A model generated the notes under the pieces. The model was not told where the DNA came from. It saw nothing but the letters and a program-made list of their open reading frames with translations, and ran no database searches. Position numbers and translations under genes: made by a program. From Ornithodoros turicata (lineage: Eukaryota > Arthropoda > Arachnida > Ixodida > Argasidae), in NCBI RefSeq assembly GCF_037126465.1, contig NC_088203.1, forward strand, positions 83,390,668 through 83,454,667: a stretch of 64,000 nt of DNA. Reading direction: 5' to 3'. Shown here piece by piece: positions 47,224 through 58,360 of the stretch (position 1 is its first letter; each line of letters begins with the position of its first letter).

Positions 47224-50060
47224 TTTGGACTGCATGGTAGTTCAACTTTAATGATATGCCAACGTTGTCTCATTTCCCATCCTGCTATTTGTGAAATGCT
47301 GTCGGTCCGGGGGAGGTGCGTGGCTTCTGGGGTTTCTCGGTCTTGGAGACATTGTCTAAAAAAAGAGGAATAACAAAGAACCATCAGGTGGAAGCACCTA
47401 ACGTCGAGAGCCTGACAAGGCCTTCGTGAGTATGTCGTGAAAAGCTAAAAATAGTAGTCACACGAAAATCTATATGTGTATCCGTAAAATGTGATTGAGG
47501 GCTTTGTGTCCCATATTTGTTGTCAAAGAACACAGGGTTTTAATAGCACCTTTAAAATTACAATTTTGTCCTCCCCTACACGACTTGCATAAAGATACAG
47601 TTCTCATGTCACTGACATAAGCAATTCAAGTGTTGGTGACATAATAACAAAAACTCCTGCCAGTTAGCCATGTTTAGTAGTCCAGTAACTTTGAATCGAA
47701 TTCAGGAGCCTGAATTCGTAGGGTGAACTTTTATGTGTGGTATATGTCTTCGTTTATTTCCCGTTTCTTATGGCATTCTACTGCACTGTTGTTGTTGTCA
47801 TAAATGCACCATATCATAGAACGGTCGTATGCTCAAAATATGGCACCGGAAGCTGTCCTCTCTCTGCACGTTTTTTTTTTTTTTGCTTCACAAGCTGTTG
47901 CATGGCACTTCATAGTATTCGTGTTCTGACCCCTATGGACCTTTTGGGCACTCTTCCTTTTCATCACCTTGAGGGAGCACCACACATCGAAAGTGACCCC
48001 CTTACATGAGTAACGTACACATCAGCCACATATATTGTGATTATTATTATTATCATTATGACCAAAGGCGAACTCATCATAGACAACTGCTGCTTCTAGA
48101 ACTGTAGCAACAGGGCAGATCATTCTGAACCGGACAGTATGGGTAATATGTTAAATGTAATACAAGGATAGCTGTTCACAATACAACAGTGCTTGTAAAG
48201 CATAACTTGCGAGATGAAGCAGTACCCTGCTGACAAAACACTGTCTTTACTAACATGGCCCACAATGACCAACTTTGACATTTGCTGATATGAGTGCAGT
48301 GCTTGTTTCAGTCTTCCAGCACAGACTTGCTTTTTTGGATTTTTTTTTTTTCATTTAAATGAAGGATTGAAAGGTCTTGCATTGAAGGGGATAGTTGCCT
48401 TGCAGTCTGTTTATCTTCCTAGATTTTTCATAATATAAATGTTCTAGCTAGCTTGTTGCACTGTTGGCATGCAACTGCAGAATCTCTTCCAGAGCTGTTG
48501 ACTGTTCATCAATATCAAAGAAATGTATAATAAATTGTTGTTGACCATGTTCTGTCTTTCGTGTTAAATTGTGTGCAGGTAGTAGTCTGTGTTCACTGAC
48601 TCTGTGTCCAGTGAACGCTAAAGTAAACAGTGTCATTGTCCCACCAGTAGAATACGCTATGCAAGTAGGAAAGCTGCCTTTTCAGCTACCCAGTTTCGCC
48701 CACTCCTGTATTGCCCGTGTGCAAAGAATCAAAAGCGAATGCCCTTCTTGCTGGTGCTACGATGAGGATATTTTTGATAAATGAGATCCAGTGGCACACT
48801 CAATACACAATATGTAATTGCAAGCAAGAACCACATTTCCGAAGCCTTTGAATGTCCCACCCAGGAGTCTGTACACGAAGTGATATGTAGGGCTATGCGA
48901 ATATTACTGAACTCTGCCAGTATAAGCAAATAATTATGTACTATGCACTTGATTCGAATCTAACATGCAGTGTGATCATGGCAGTGCTTCCCAAACTCTG
49001 CACCACTGTGACCAGTGGCATAGCCACATGAGGAGGGGGTGGGCAAGTATGTGTGTGTGTGTGTGGCATATGGTGTGGTGTATATTTGTAGGTGCACACA
49101 GGGTTACCTTGTAGGTCATGCTACACCACTCACAGCTGCCCACCGGAAATGTAAAATATTGTGTGCCACCTCCCCTCATGCACCCCCTAGTTTTTTGCAA
49201 TATCACAAGCTTCTCAATTTCACTGCGTGAATAGCGATACACAAAACTGTCATAAAAATTCTATTTCACCGCAATTCGAAATGAATCAGCTGGCCTGGAA
49301 AGCACCGCAAAAAGAAAACACAAGCACGTGCTAGCAGAAACGACTGTTCCTAGTGATTAAAGTGAGCTTGTTTGTTGGAGCACAGTTTCTCAAAGCGACA
49401 GCAGAGTTTGGATGCAGCAAGTCCCAGTTCCGGCTCAATGTGGAGCTGCGACCTGTACTTTGTTTTCATTCACGCCATTGCAGAGAAGCTAAGTTCACAT
49501 AAGCTCATAATGGCAAGGCGAAGGCAGAATCTCGTGGCTTTAGTACTCAACAGTGGGCACTCTCCCGTCAGACCCGTCCAAAATTTGGGCTGAGCAGAAA
49601 CTGCAGCTTGTTCTTTCTCCGCTGCAGTGAAGCAGTCAAGAAACAACATTCAGCATTGGACTTCATTACATTCACTCTTCTCAAAGTGCACACTACTTCA
49701 CACTTCACGGCTTGCTTCAAAAGGGTTAGAGGAGGCCTTCCAAATTGTGTGGCTAGCTACTTCTGCTAAGGCTTGGTACACTAGGCACAGTTGATGAAGG
49801 AACGAATAAGCGAGAGACCTCCATCATCATGCACCAGTTAGTCTGCGCCCTATCTCTTTTATCGACTAGGCACAGTTCATTGGTGGCAACACGAGGCTGC
49901 GCCAGATTTCGCCTCGAGAGGTTTTGGCAACGTACGTTTGCTAATCTGGTGCATGCCTACAAGAGTGACTGGACCCACTGTTCCGAACAACGACAAAGGC
50001 CCTGTTATTGAAGCGATTCATCCTTATGGACACTGACCTAGTACGAATGCAGGAGAGCCT
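47224..50060 (+). other. Unassigned intergenic sequence
   Basis: T tracts near 47871 and 48339 and a GT microsatellite at 49050-49064. An open frame at 48569-48784, preceded by an acceptor-like TTAAATTGTGTGCAG, could be a terminal exon (SVIVPPVEYAMQVGKLPFQL; CPSCWCYDEDIFDK end). I could not find a partner exon or poly(A) signal. Confidence 0.25.
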
Positions 50061-50068
50061 CCAGTAAC

Positions 50069-50488
50069 AACACCAACTAGATACAGAAAGCCTGCGCGCT
50101 CGTCGACGTGACGTAACAATCAGGGTCAGCCAATCAGGATCGTGTTTTCAACAGCCATAGCCAATGACGAACGTGCTTTCAGCGGTTGTGGCCATGGAGA
50201 AGAACCACCGTCATCTGTGAGTTGTCATCGAACGTCCCTGCGTACTAAATGGGAAAGTTCGAAAATAAAGCGCGAAACGGTCTCAATCTTTCTCAGAACA
50301 GATTTTCTGAAAAGCATCTTGCACCTTTTTGTCTAAATATTTGGTCTGCAGGTTCCAGGTAAGCCGCAATCATTTGCGGGTTCTTGAATTCGCAGAACGG
50401 TGAATCGCAGCAGCAGACGAATTCTGACCCTTAATTGAAAGAGGGAGAGGAGGCAACGCGCAGGGCTTTCTCTCTCTAGGTGGCGTTG
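50069..50488. mobile_element. hAT-like MITE with CCAAT and CRE-like motifs, copy 2
   Basis: AACACCAACTAGATACAG and CTCTCTAGGTGGCGTTG are inverted. CCAGTAAC is a perfect 8-bp duplication (50061-50068, 50489-50496). The interior is the reverse complement of the element at 34382-34793, including GACGTGACGTAAC, CAGCCAATCAGGATCG and AGCCAATGACGAACGTGC. Confidence 0.85.
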
Positions 50489-50496
50489 CCAGTAAC

Positions 50497-50776
50497 TTCT
50501 GGCCGTGAGGTCACTGTCTTTGGGGGAATCTGGGGCAAGCACACATTCCAACATTTGCGGGACTTTGGGAGAATTACAGATATAGTGCACCGGTGACACT
50601 CGATAGGTAGCACTTGGGACCTCTGTTCATCTTGTTCTGGGACCCCCATGGAACGTCCCCATGTAAACCTTCCTCGATAATATGACAATACGCTTCATGA
50701 CCAATATCTGTGAGAACAATCCTGTACATGTAATACTTTTGACTGTACATCTAATACCTCAATTTTGTACGTTATA
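50497..50776 (+). other. Unassigned short segment
   Basis: No signature seen. Confidence 0.4.
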
Positions 50777-51177
50777 CAGGGTGGGTGCTATAAAAGGTCA
50801 GTCACGTTTTCGCGCATGGCGCTATATGTACTTGAGAGACAGCCTTCTGCTACCGCACAGTAAATAATTTGTGCCAGATAAACGTACGAAAAAAATTGTG
50901 GTTGCCACGCACGACGTAAAAAAATTAATACGACCGTGCAAACTTTCGTCTTTGTGCATTTCCTATGTGCTATACCGATGGATTGAGACGAACGTTTGCG
51001 TGGTCGTATTTATCTTGTTACACGGTGCATTGTAAGCACTTCTTTTTTTTTTGTAGGTTTCTCTGGCATAAATTCTTTACTCTGAGGCAGTGGAAGTCTG
51101 CGTCAACTAGGTATCAGTCAAGGAAGCATCACGTCGTGCACGAAAATGTGACTGACCTTCTAGGGCACCCACCCTGT
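50777..51177. mobile_element. 401-bp foldback MITE, CAGGGTGGGTGC ends
   Basis: CAGGGTGGGTGCTATAAAAG with GTCAGTCACGTTTTCG is mirrored by CGAAAATGTGACTGACC and TAGGGCACCCACCCTG. TA lies on both sides (50775-50776, 51178-51179). Arms are about 45 bp. Confidence 0.82.
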
Positions 51178-51235
51178 ATGTTATACTACAGAAACAGATA
51201 GATTCCGAGTGAGAAGTGGAGTAGCACAAACTACA

Positions 51236-51715
51236 ATGTACCTTAAGAGTACTTTAAGGTACTTTGCCATGTGTTTTGTGCTTTAAAGGGGTTGTGATAC
51301 TTCATCTAAAGTTATTCGGATAAATGTAAAATACAATAATTTGCATCGATGAGGAAACTGCATTCCGACTTTTACAGTGAACGGGGTAATAGACACGTAG
51401 AAAAATGGCACCGCCAGCGAGGAAGTGCGAGAGAGGTCACATGCCTACAACTACCAATGGGAATGACCGAGGCTGTGATGTCACAGCTTGATGGGTACTG
51501 TGTGTCTGTTCAAGGGTTTGACAGGTAAAAAATAATTCTTGTTTCGTCAACACTCTAGCGTGCAATAAAATATGTGCGTGATGTAATGAACCACGCAGGG
51601 TCACAACCCTTTTAAGTACATTTGCAATACGTATAGTATTGTACTGTACTTCATGGACCAGTGTACCTGGTACTTGACTTTAAGCAAACTTTTGAAGTAC
51701 TTTGCTCATCAGTGC
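51236..51715. mobile_element. AGTACTTT element containing a TTTAA-flanked insertion
   Basis: The outer part has GTACTTTAAGGTACTTTG at the left and TTTTGAAGTACTTTGC with GTACTTGACTTT at the right. The inner element 51287-51610 has ends AGGGGTTGTGA and TCACAACCCT and is flanked by TTTAA (51282-51286, 51611-51615), which suggests a TTAA-targeting transposon. The outer family resembles 2588-3385. Confidence 0.55.
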
Positions 51716-52950
51716 CTTGAAGCATAGAAGACATTATATGTCTCGCGCAAGGCTTTTGAGAAGACAAGTAGAGTTTTGCACAAATGTCTCCAGTGGTTTT
51801 GTATTTGCAACCCTTGAACAGTTCTTGCTTTTTGCAAGCAGTTCCACCAAGTCAGTAAGAGTCAGTAAAACTGCAACCTATTTTCACTGCAGTCTCTTCA
51901 TCATTGTTGAGTTCGTCGATGTCTACGGACCAGATTGGTTACACTTTGGGTTTTGGCTTTTTGAAGTTTAGTTGTGGCATGTTTCGTGAGTGTTTTTCGC
52001 AGCTTCTTGCGTTCCAAATTTTACGTACTTTATTCTGTACAGCTCAGTTAATATCCGAAATTCTGAGAGAAATCAACGGATGTGAGCGACACACTCACAA
52101 AAAGAATTCGTAGCTGCCTTGCAAAAGGCTCACATGGCAGAGCTTGCAGACAATGATCTCTGCATCACGATCGCCTGGCGACGTGAATACCTCGAAATCT
52201 GGATATTTCCTCAGATACTCGCCAGGCGGCTTAGGTTTGTGCACCGTCTAACTGCTCGTGTTGCAACAGCCAGGATTTTGCTGAGGGGGCCTTGGGCAGC
52301 AGGCTTACATGTACAACCTATGGTCATTTGGAGCAGTATGTAAGGACAGAAATTGAGAGGGGGCTCAGCAGCCTGTACACAGTTTTTTTTTTTTGTGTGT
52401 GTGTGTGTGTGTTTTAAAATGCAATATATCGCATTAAAAAAGCCTGGGACAAAAAATTCAACAAAATCCCTTGGGTTACCACAGTAAGCTATAGCTTGTG
52501 GACATAGAGGTAATATGCCAGAAGTTTTCGTATATAACCTCCTTGGTTGTGGTACCCGCCCTCCCCCCAAATATTCTTCTAGCTACCAGGCTACCATGCT
52601 GCTATTGAGCCTGGAGAACAAAAATGGGTGTTTATTTACAGAAACACCTCTTTTACACGCTAATTAATCAGTGTGAAAAAAAAAGTACCGTGGCGCTAAC
52701 ATGAGGTTCTCTCGCCTGATTTCGCCTCGATGGGTGTTAGCGACCTTGACATTCGCATATCTCGTGACCCTCTTTCAACTTGCAACGTTGCGTAGTAGGT
52801 TGTAGCGTTGTAGTGGCCGTTTCTGTCAGCAATCTAGGAACCCTGGGCATACAATGTATGTGCACTGGGAAGCGTTGTGTTGCAGTGCAGTAATCAGGGC
52901 AATCAGTTGCAATCAACCCGTATGATTTGGCCTGATGTAATTTTGAGATA
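51716..52950 (+). other. Unassigned flank of the second gene
   Basis: A T run and GT microsatellite at 52383-52412. Short open frames without domains. Confidence 0.4.
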
Positions 52951-52951
52951 A

Positions 52952-52979
52952 TGACGTGAGTTCGCCGAAAATTATAAAG
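52952..52979 (+). promoter_or_regulatory. CRE-like site and TATA box
   Basis: TGACGTGA (52952-52959) and TATAAAG (52973-52979) lie about 210 bp before the ATG at 53185. Transcription would start near 53003. No ATG lies between there and 53185, so the 5' UTR is clean. Confidence 0.5.
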
Positions 52980-53184
52980 CCCTTATTTTCTTTGATGCGG
53001 TGTTAGCCATTTGATCTGCTGCTAAACTGTTCGCAACGAACGAGGCGTACAGGCGAAGAAGAAGTCACAGGCACCACGAGCCACGACCTTGGAAGCGTGC
53101 TCGGTCTGGCTCGAACACTTGCCGCTTTACTGCCTTTCGCGGGTTTATTTTTCGTGCTTGCGTACAACCTATTCCTGAGCAGGT

Positions 53185-55014
53185 ATGAGTTTCAGTTATG
53201 CGGTCGGCTGTTGTCACCATTCATGTGCCGAATTTTGCGTACAGTGCAACCCTTACCAGCAGGAGCCGTATGCGCACTCCTATTACTACGAAGGCGTCCA
53301 GCCATATCGGCAGCCCAGCAACGTTCTGCGAGCCCTTCCGAACAGTGTCAACAAGCGTCCGCTATTAGACGATAGGAGGACGCCAGAAATACCGGCAGAA
53401 AGGTCGGATGGAAAAAGTTCAAAGCACAGACGACGCCACTCTGACAACAGAACGTCGAGGAAACGTTCAAGAAGAGGGATTAGGCGGTCTCACGGTGTAG
53501 CTGCCTCACAAGACGCCGAATTTACGAAAGCCGAAACTGTTGCTGTCAATGTCGAAAAAGATTCGCCAGAAGCTGCTGCTGCACGCAGGAAGCGGTTGTT
53601 GTCTGCTGTCAGCGTAGCCGCGAGGAATTCGTCGTCTGCTAACGTAAGCAGCAAAGAAGGTTCATCTCATAGTGCGGCGAGGGACCAAGCTAGGCCTTCG
53701 GAGTGTCCTGTCTCTCGACTCTCGGAGTATCCCGACACTCGACCGTCTAGAGTAGACTCTGGACTCTCTAGATCTCGGAGTATGAATTCTACCGAGAAAT
53801 TTGCCTTAGTAATGGATAGGTCTAGTATCAAGGCCTCCAGCAGCACTGCGAGGAAAAGCAGCAAACATTCTGGTGGTAGCAGTGGATACAGGAACGTCGA
53901 GCAAGCTACAATGTTGAATGAAAACGTTGTTCCGCGTCGAAAAAGGGATCGCACCGAGCAGACAAACAACGAATTATGCTCCGTTGACGATGCATTTGCT
54001 TACGAATACTTGGACAAACGTTTGGATCGCGAACACAGAGCAGTGGAGCATTCCGACGGACGTCGCAAGAAGTGCAAACGACGTCGCAGAAGTGCCTCGA
54101 AATGCAGCAGCAAGGTTGCCAGCACAGCCGAAACCTCGCAAGAATTATGTAATGTTGCAACAGCATGGGACACCACATCATCAAAGGCCATGTTGGAAAA
54201 ATGCACGTCCACCGACGACCTGGCACAGCAGACTGATGATGCCAGGAACAACCTGCTGGCAGGACGCACAAGTAAAGATGCAGCGTCCTCAAACAGCCAA
54301 AGGGACGTCGTCGGTAAAGTTGAGAAGTGGTTCAGTGATTCCGTTCCCTATAGCCCAACCCAGGAGCTAGAAATGGATGAGGAGACTGTTTCACTGCCTT
54401 CCGAAGCCACCGGAGCAGACAGTTGCGACATCGCTTCTACTGTCCTGGATATGTACGACTTGGACCTGCCCACTACAGACCATAAGGAATCGGTCCCTAC
54501 TCTCTTGCCCGATGATAGGAAAGCCGTACCAGCGGACACTCTTAATGGCTGGCAGAACCCGTGCAAGGATCAGCAAGAACCTCCTCGTATGGTGACAGCT
54601 GCAGGGAGCTACCAAGTACTGCAGCATGAAGCCGGTTGCAAATGTAATTCCATTTTATCGGAGGTGCACTTTGAGCTGGACGTTTACACATGTTTGTTGG
54701 TCTTGGATGTGTGTGCTGATCAGTCGACAAAAGATAATGTCTTTCAGCTGTATGCAGAGGCAAGGAAAGTTTGTTGCAAGGAACCATACTTGAATGAGAT
54801 AAGGCACTTGGTTCGTGCGGCCATTGAGAGCAAGCGCTCCGTGCTGAAAACTGGGACCAACGTGCTGAGGAAACTGGCCAAGATCGAGTGGTCCATGTTC
54901 CCCCGTCATCCCGGGCTGCCTGGGGTTAGTGTAGCCATCCAGGATCTTCAGGATCGTAACCCCCAAGTGCCCTGCAGCGTGCATTTGCCAAGAGCAACAC
55001 ATGGCAAATGCTAG
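53185..55014 (+). CDS. Uncharacterised basic Ser/Arg-rich protein, intronless
   Basis: The frame has 609 codons from ATG 53185, the first ATG after the TATA box, with a TGA in frame at 53176. I do not recognise the family. Residues about 9-21 are Cys/His-rich (CCHHSCAEFCVQC). Basic tracts KHRRRHSDNRTSRKRSRRG (about 80-98) and RRKKCKRRRRS (about 293-303) look like nuclear-localisation signals. The middle is Ser/Arg/Glu-rich and probably disordered, with an acidic patch ELEMDEE. The last 125 residues look folded (HFELDVYTCLLVLDVCADQS; NEIRHLVRAAIESKRSVLK) and are probably helical. CAG|GTATGA at the start codon resembles a splice donor, so an alternative upstream 5' end is possible. A nuclear role is inferred from composition only. 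Confidence 0.75.
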   Translation: MSFSYAVGCCHHSCAEFCVQCNPYQQEPYAHSYYYEGVQPYRQPSNVLRALPNSVNKRPLLDDRRTPEIPAERSDGKSSKHRRRHSDNRTSRKRSRRGIRRSHGVAASQDAEFTKAETVAVNVEKDSPEAAAARRKRLLSAVSVAARNSSSANVSSKEGSSHSAARDQARPSECPVSRLSEYPDTRPSRVDSGLSRSRSMNSTEKFALVMDRSSIKASSSTARKSSKHSGGSSGYRNVEQATMLNENVVPRRKRDRTEQTNNELCSVDDAFAYEYLDKRLDREHRAVEHSDGRRKKCKRRRRSASKCSSKVASTAETSQELCNVATAWDTTSSKAMLEKCTSTDDLAQQTDDARNNLLAGRTSKDAASSNSQRDVVGKVEKWFSDSVPYSPTQELEMDEETVSLPSEATGADSCDIASTVLDMYDLDLPTTDHKESVPTLLPDDRKAVPADTLNGWQNPCKDQQEPPRMVTAAGSYQVLQHEAGCKCNSILSEVHFELDVYTCLLVLDVCADQSTKDNVFQLYAEARKVCCKEPYLNEIRHLVRAAIESKRSVLKTGTNVLRKLAKIEWSMFPRHPGLPGVSVAIQDLQDRNPQVPCSVHLPRATHGKC

Positions 55015-55385
55015 GCTTTTTGCTTCTTTTTTTCTCAATCTGTTCACTGGCTTTCTTTTGTGTACTTTGTCACATGTGAAAGGATACAAAATGTAACAAT
55101 GTCATGTTTGACAGACAACATGAACACTCCTTGGCTTATTCTTAGCCTGGACACTTAAAACTGGAAGGTGAAAAAGACAGGTTGATGTGTGTTCATGTTG
55201 GGGGGTATGAATTTGTGTTGCCTTTCTGCTTTTCCAGTATATTCCTGCTGTATGGCTCCTCAACTGCAAGAGCAGTGGGACGCTATTGGCTAATGTCATA
55301 TAATTCTTTTTTTTTTTTACAAAATAGCTGAAAATCTATTAATGCATTAATATATTACATCATGGTGTCTCTGCCTATTATGGAA

Positions 55386-55391
55386 AATAAA
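55386..55391 (+). terminator. Polyadenylation signal of the orphan gene
   Basis: AATAAA 372 bases after the stop codon, the only perfect signal close downstream. Cleavage is expected 10-30 bases on. Confidence 0.6.
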
Positions 55392-55414
55392 TGTAGGAAT
55401 ACCAGTGCAAATGT

Positions 55415-56183
55415 TTTATAACTGAACAAAAATGTCCAATCTGTCCACTGGAGCAGACTCTGCATTTCATCGTTCCCTGAAAGAAAGGAATTGGCAGGAG
55501 TGTTGCAGCTTCAGGTACTTATTAAACAAAGCTGCCCCGGCATGGAGCCTAGTCATTCTAGTATTGTGGCATGCTCTCTGCAGTTCAGCATGTTCACCAC
55601 ATAATTTTCTAGTACGCGTAAAATTAACTCCGTGAAGGAATACGGGAACAAGAGGAAATGCCAAAGTAATGACTTTGTTCCTGTGTGCACTGTATCCCTG
55701 ACAAACTGCTTTTATTTGGTGCTCGATCATTCTGTTATTCCAAACTTTCGTGTTACCTGTCGAAGTCCCCTTAAGATTCGAATCGAAGGAACGTCTCTTT
55801 GAAAACGAATATAGTAGATTTGCAGGGCGTTCTCCAAGAGAGTGTTATTTGATTCTTAAAAATAGGATGGCAATAGTTTTTGCCGCACATGGTAACTTGC
55901 ATTGGTGTCGCCCATTCTGTATTTGAACTTGGATATTTGCCAAACAAAGGTAGCACGTGTTGTCATGAATTTTGGGGCACACGGTCATAATACACCACTC
56001 CAATCAAAATCCCAAGTTTTACGTAAGACTGCAAAAAAATCGACACCCAATAATCTATCGCTCGCCGAAGCACGCTTGCTGCCGTATGTTTGTGGGAGTT
56101 ATCCCATTGAACATTCGCACGGTGCCGGCGCACTTCGTGTGGTCATTTCGTGGTAACTTTTTTTTGCCAGATCCCGAGCAGTC
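55415..56183 (+). other. Unassigned intergenic sequence
   Basis: A minus-strand open frame at 55467-55730 (87 codons) has no recognised domain. No RNA gene seen. Confidence 0.4.
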
Positions 56184-56310
56184 ATGAAAGAAGGAGTAAC
56201 TGAAATGGTTAGAGAGCTGGTAGGAGTCGAACCCACATGTTCTGGATTGCAATCTCGCATGTTCGCGTGGCGCTTTCCGAGCGCCCAGAATTTGCCAGAC
56301 AACGTTTTTT
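56184..56310 (-). mobile_element. tRNA-derived SINE, second family, minus strand
   Basis: The reverse complement gives GCAATCCAGAACATG, GTGGGTTCGACTCCTACC (B-box GGTTCGACTCC), AGCTCTCTAACC and TTTCAGTTACTCCTTC. It parallels the SINE at 15080-15170. It stops just before the giant foldback element. Confidence 0.55.
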
Positions 56311-56352
56311 TCGCCCGATCTCGGCACGACCGAGCTGTGGGCTGCGCAGCTA

Positions 56353-56550
56353 CAGGTTTTCCCGTCCTGCTTAATCCTTATACCGCGGAATTTAATCCTC
56401 GTGCGGCCACTTTCAATCCTTGTTTCGCTGGATTTAATCGTTATGCCGCCACTTTTAATCCTTATGCCGTGGGATTTAATCCTGTTAAATTTAATCCTCG
56501 TGCTGCCTAGTTTTAATCCTTATGCCGTGGAATTTAATCCTAAATTCTCG
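56353..56550 (+). repeat. Left terminal repeat of 21-22 bp units
   Basis: Nine to ten units begin with TTTAATCC(T/G) and alternate endings such as TTATGCCGCGGAA, TCGTGCGGCCACT and TTGTTTCGCTGGA. The mirrored block at 60750-60960 keeps the same order from outside inwards. Confidence 0.85.
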
Positions 56551-57683
56551 GGTTAGCTTTTCGTTACTCTTTTCACTCTGTGATAGTGCAGGACTGTCTG
56601 CATGATGTATGACATGTTTTGACTATTTCCTCGTTTAATGCCATAAATTGTTTTTTTTTTGTGACTATCACTGCTCTATGCGCTACTGTGTGACAGTATG
56701 GGACTACCTGCATAATTTATGACCTGTTCTGAATATTTCCTCGTTTACAGCTATAAATTGGCTTTCACTACTATGGGATGGTATAGGACTATACATGCAT
56801 CATTTGTGACCTCTTATGACTATTTCCTTGTATATAACTATAAATTGACTTTTTGTAAAATGCGTCAATGTGTCTCAATGCACTACTGTGGGATCGAATG
56901 GGACTACCTGCATGATTTATGACCTGATATGACTAGTTCCTTGTTTATTGCTATAATTTGACTTTTTATGACTAGGACTATTCTATGCACTACAACGGGG
57001 TATCATGGGATTACCTGCATCATATATGACATGAGTATTTCCTTGTTTAGGCCTATAAATGGACTTTTTGGACCAGTTATGACAATTTCCTTGTCTATGA
57101 CTATAAATTGACTGTTTATGACTATGACTGCTCTATCCACTACAACGGGATAGTGTGGGACCAGCTACATGAATTATGGCCTGTTATGACTGTTTCCTCG
57201 TTTATGACTATAAATTGACGTTTTGTGACTATCACTGGTAAATGCACTACTATGCGATAGTATGGGGCTACCTGCATCATGTATAACATGTTGCGAGTAT
57301 TTTCTTGTTTACGCCTATAAGTTGACTTTTTGTGGCTATCACTGCTCAATGTACTACTATCTGATAGCATGAGACTACCTACACGATTAATGACCTGACA
57401 CGACTATTTCCTTGTTTGAGGCTAAAAATTTACTTTTTATGACTATGACTGCTCTATACGCTATAGTATGGGACTACCTGCATAACCTATGACCTGCTAT
57501 GACTATTTCCTTGTTTATAAACTACAAATTGACTCTTTATGACTATGAGTACTATTCGAACTACCGGGGGGTAATTTAAGATACCGTGATGCTTTATGGC
57601 CTGTTATGACTATTTCCTGGTTTGTAGCTACAAATTATTTTTATGAAGACGACTATTCTTTGCACACCAAAGGGATATTGTAA

Positions 57684-57954
57684 AAGGGTGAAAAAATTAG
57701 CAGGAGCTCTTTGGCTGCGCGACTGCTTACGCGCAGCCAAAGAGCTCCTGCTAATTTTTTCACCCTTATACACTTCACTGGCTTTGCACTGGGCTTTCAG
57801 AGGTGTCTTAGAACACCCAGACGGGAGGCATCACGTGCCACGTGACCTTCTGACGCCATCCGCTCAAACGTTGCCTGCCTGCGTACTGCTGATGAGGCCC
57901 AAGAAGGCCGAAACAGCTGTCCAGTACTGGCATGGCAACGTTTCACTTACAAAC
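57684..57954 (+). mobile_element. Penelope-like insertion with hairpin and hammerhead
   Basis: The 15-bp duplication AAAGGGATATTGTAA flanks it (57669-57683, 57955-57969). It begins with a perfect inverted repeat (57684-57721 against 57730-57767, loop 8 bases) and ends with a region containing a hammerhead ribozyme. No TIR is present, and the variable long duplication and ribozyme fit a 5'-inverted Penelope-like element end. No protein-coding part remains. Confidence 0.7.
57883..57927 (+). ncRNA. Type I hammerhead ribozyme
   Basis: All core elements are present. Stem I is GTACTG (57883-57888) with CAGTAC (57922-57927). CTGATGA is 57889-57895. Stem II is GGCC (57896-57899) with GGCC (57906-57909), closing a 6-base loop. 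GAA is 57910-57912. A 2-bp stem III (AC 57913-57914 with GT 57919-57920) has loop AGCT. C57921 is the cleavage residue after GT, so self-cleavage would fall between 57921 and 57922. The minimal stem III is the form described from Penelope-like elements. Activity is predicted from structure, not shown. Confidence 0.85.
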
Positions 57955-58068
57955 AAAGGGATATTGTAAGACTACCTACATAATCTATGACCTTGTGACA
58001 ATTCCCTGGTTTACAGCTACAAATGGTCTTTTTTAGGCTACGACAGCTCTGTGCACTGCAATGGGATA

Positions 58069-58263
58069 CAACAACAACAACAACTTCATTTTAAGATGAT
58101 GGATTGGCAGTTTTATCGCCAGAGGCGATACTCTACCCCATTGCTAGTGGTGATGTGGAGAATGAAATAATGAGCCCCTTCACAATAAGGATCGAAGTCC
58201 GATTGTGTCCAGAAAGGCCAAAAGAGCTTTGAGTGCAGAGCGTTGATGTGCTGGATTCGGACA
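58069..58263 (-). mobile_element. Retroposon fragment with CAA-repeat end
   Basis: Begins with five CAA units (a TTG tail on the minus strand), then CTTCATTTTAAGATGATGG, inserted into the left array. GGGATA is repeated at 58063-58068 and 58264-58269. No coding capacity. Confidence 0.5.
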
Positions 58264-58360
58264 GGGATAGTATGTGACTACATGCACGATTTATTCCATG
58301 TTATGACTGTTTCATGTTTCCAGCTGCAAATGGACTTTTTATAAATACGGCTAGTATTGT

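Noticed and set aside
46933..47373. Frames on both strands with the same peptide in the hairpin at 47052
   Set aside because: A palindrome necessarily reads alike on both strands; no evidence of a gene.
53097..53375. 92-codon frame beginning before the orphan gene start
   Set aside because: Starts at GTG, has no ATG, and overlaps the orphan's start region; kept only as the possible splice-donor note.
53906..54292. Other-frame ORFs of 100-150 codons over the 609-codon gene
   Set aside because: Overlap the long frame; no independent start, splice or domain evidence.
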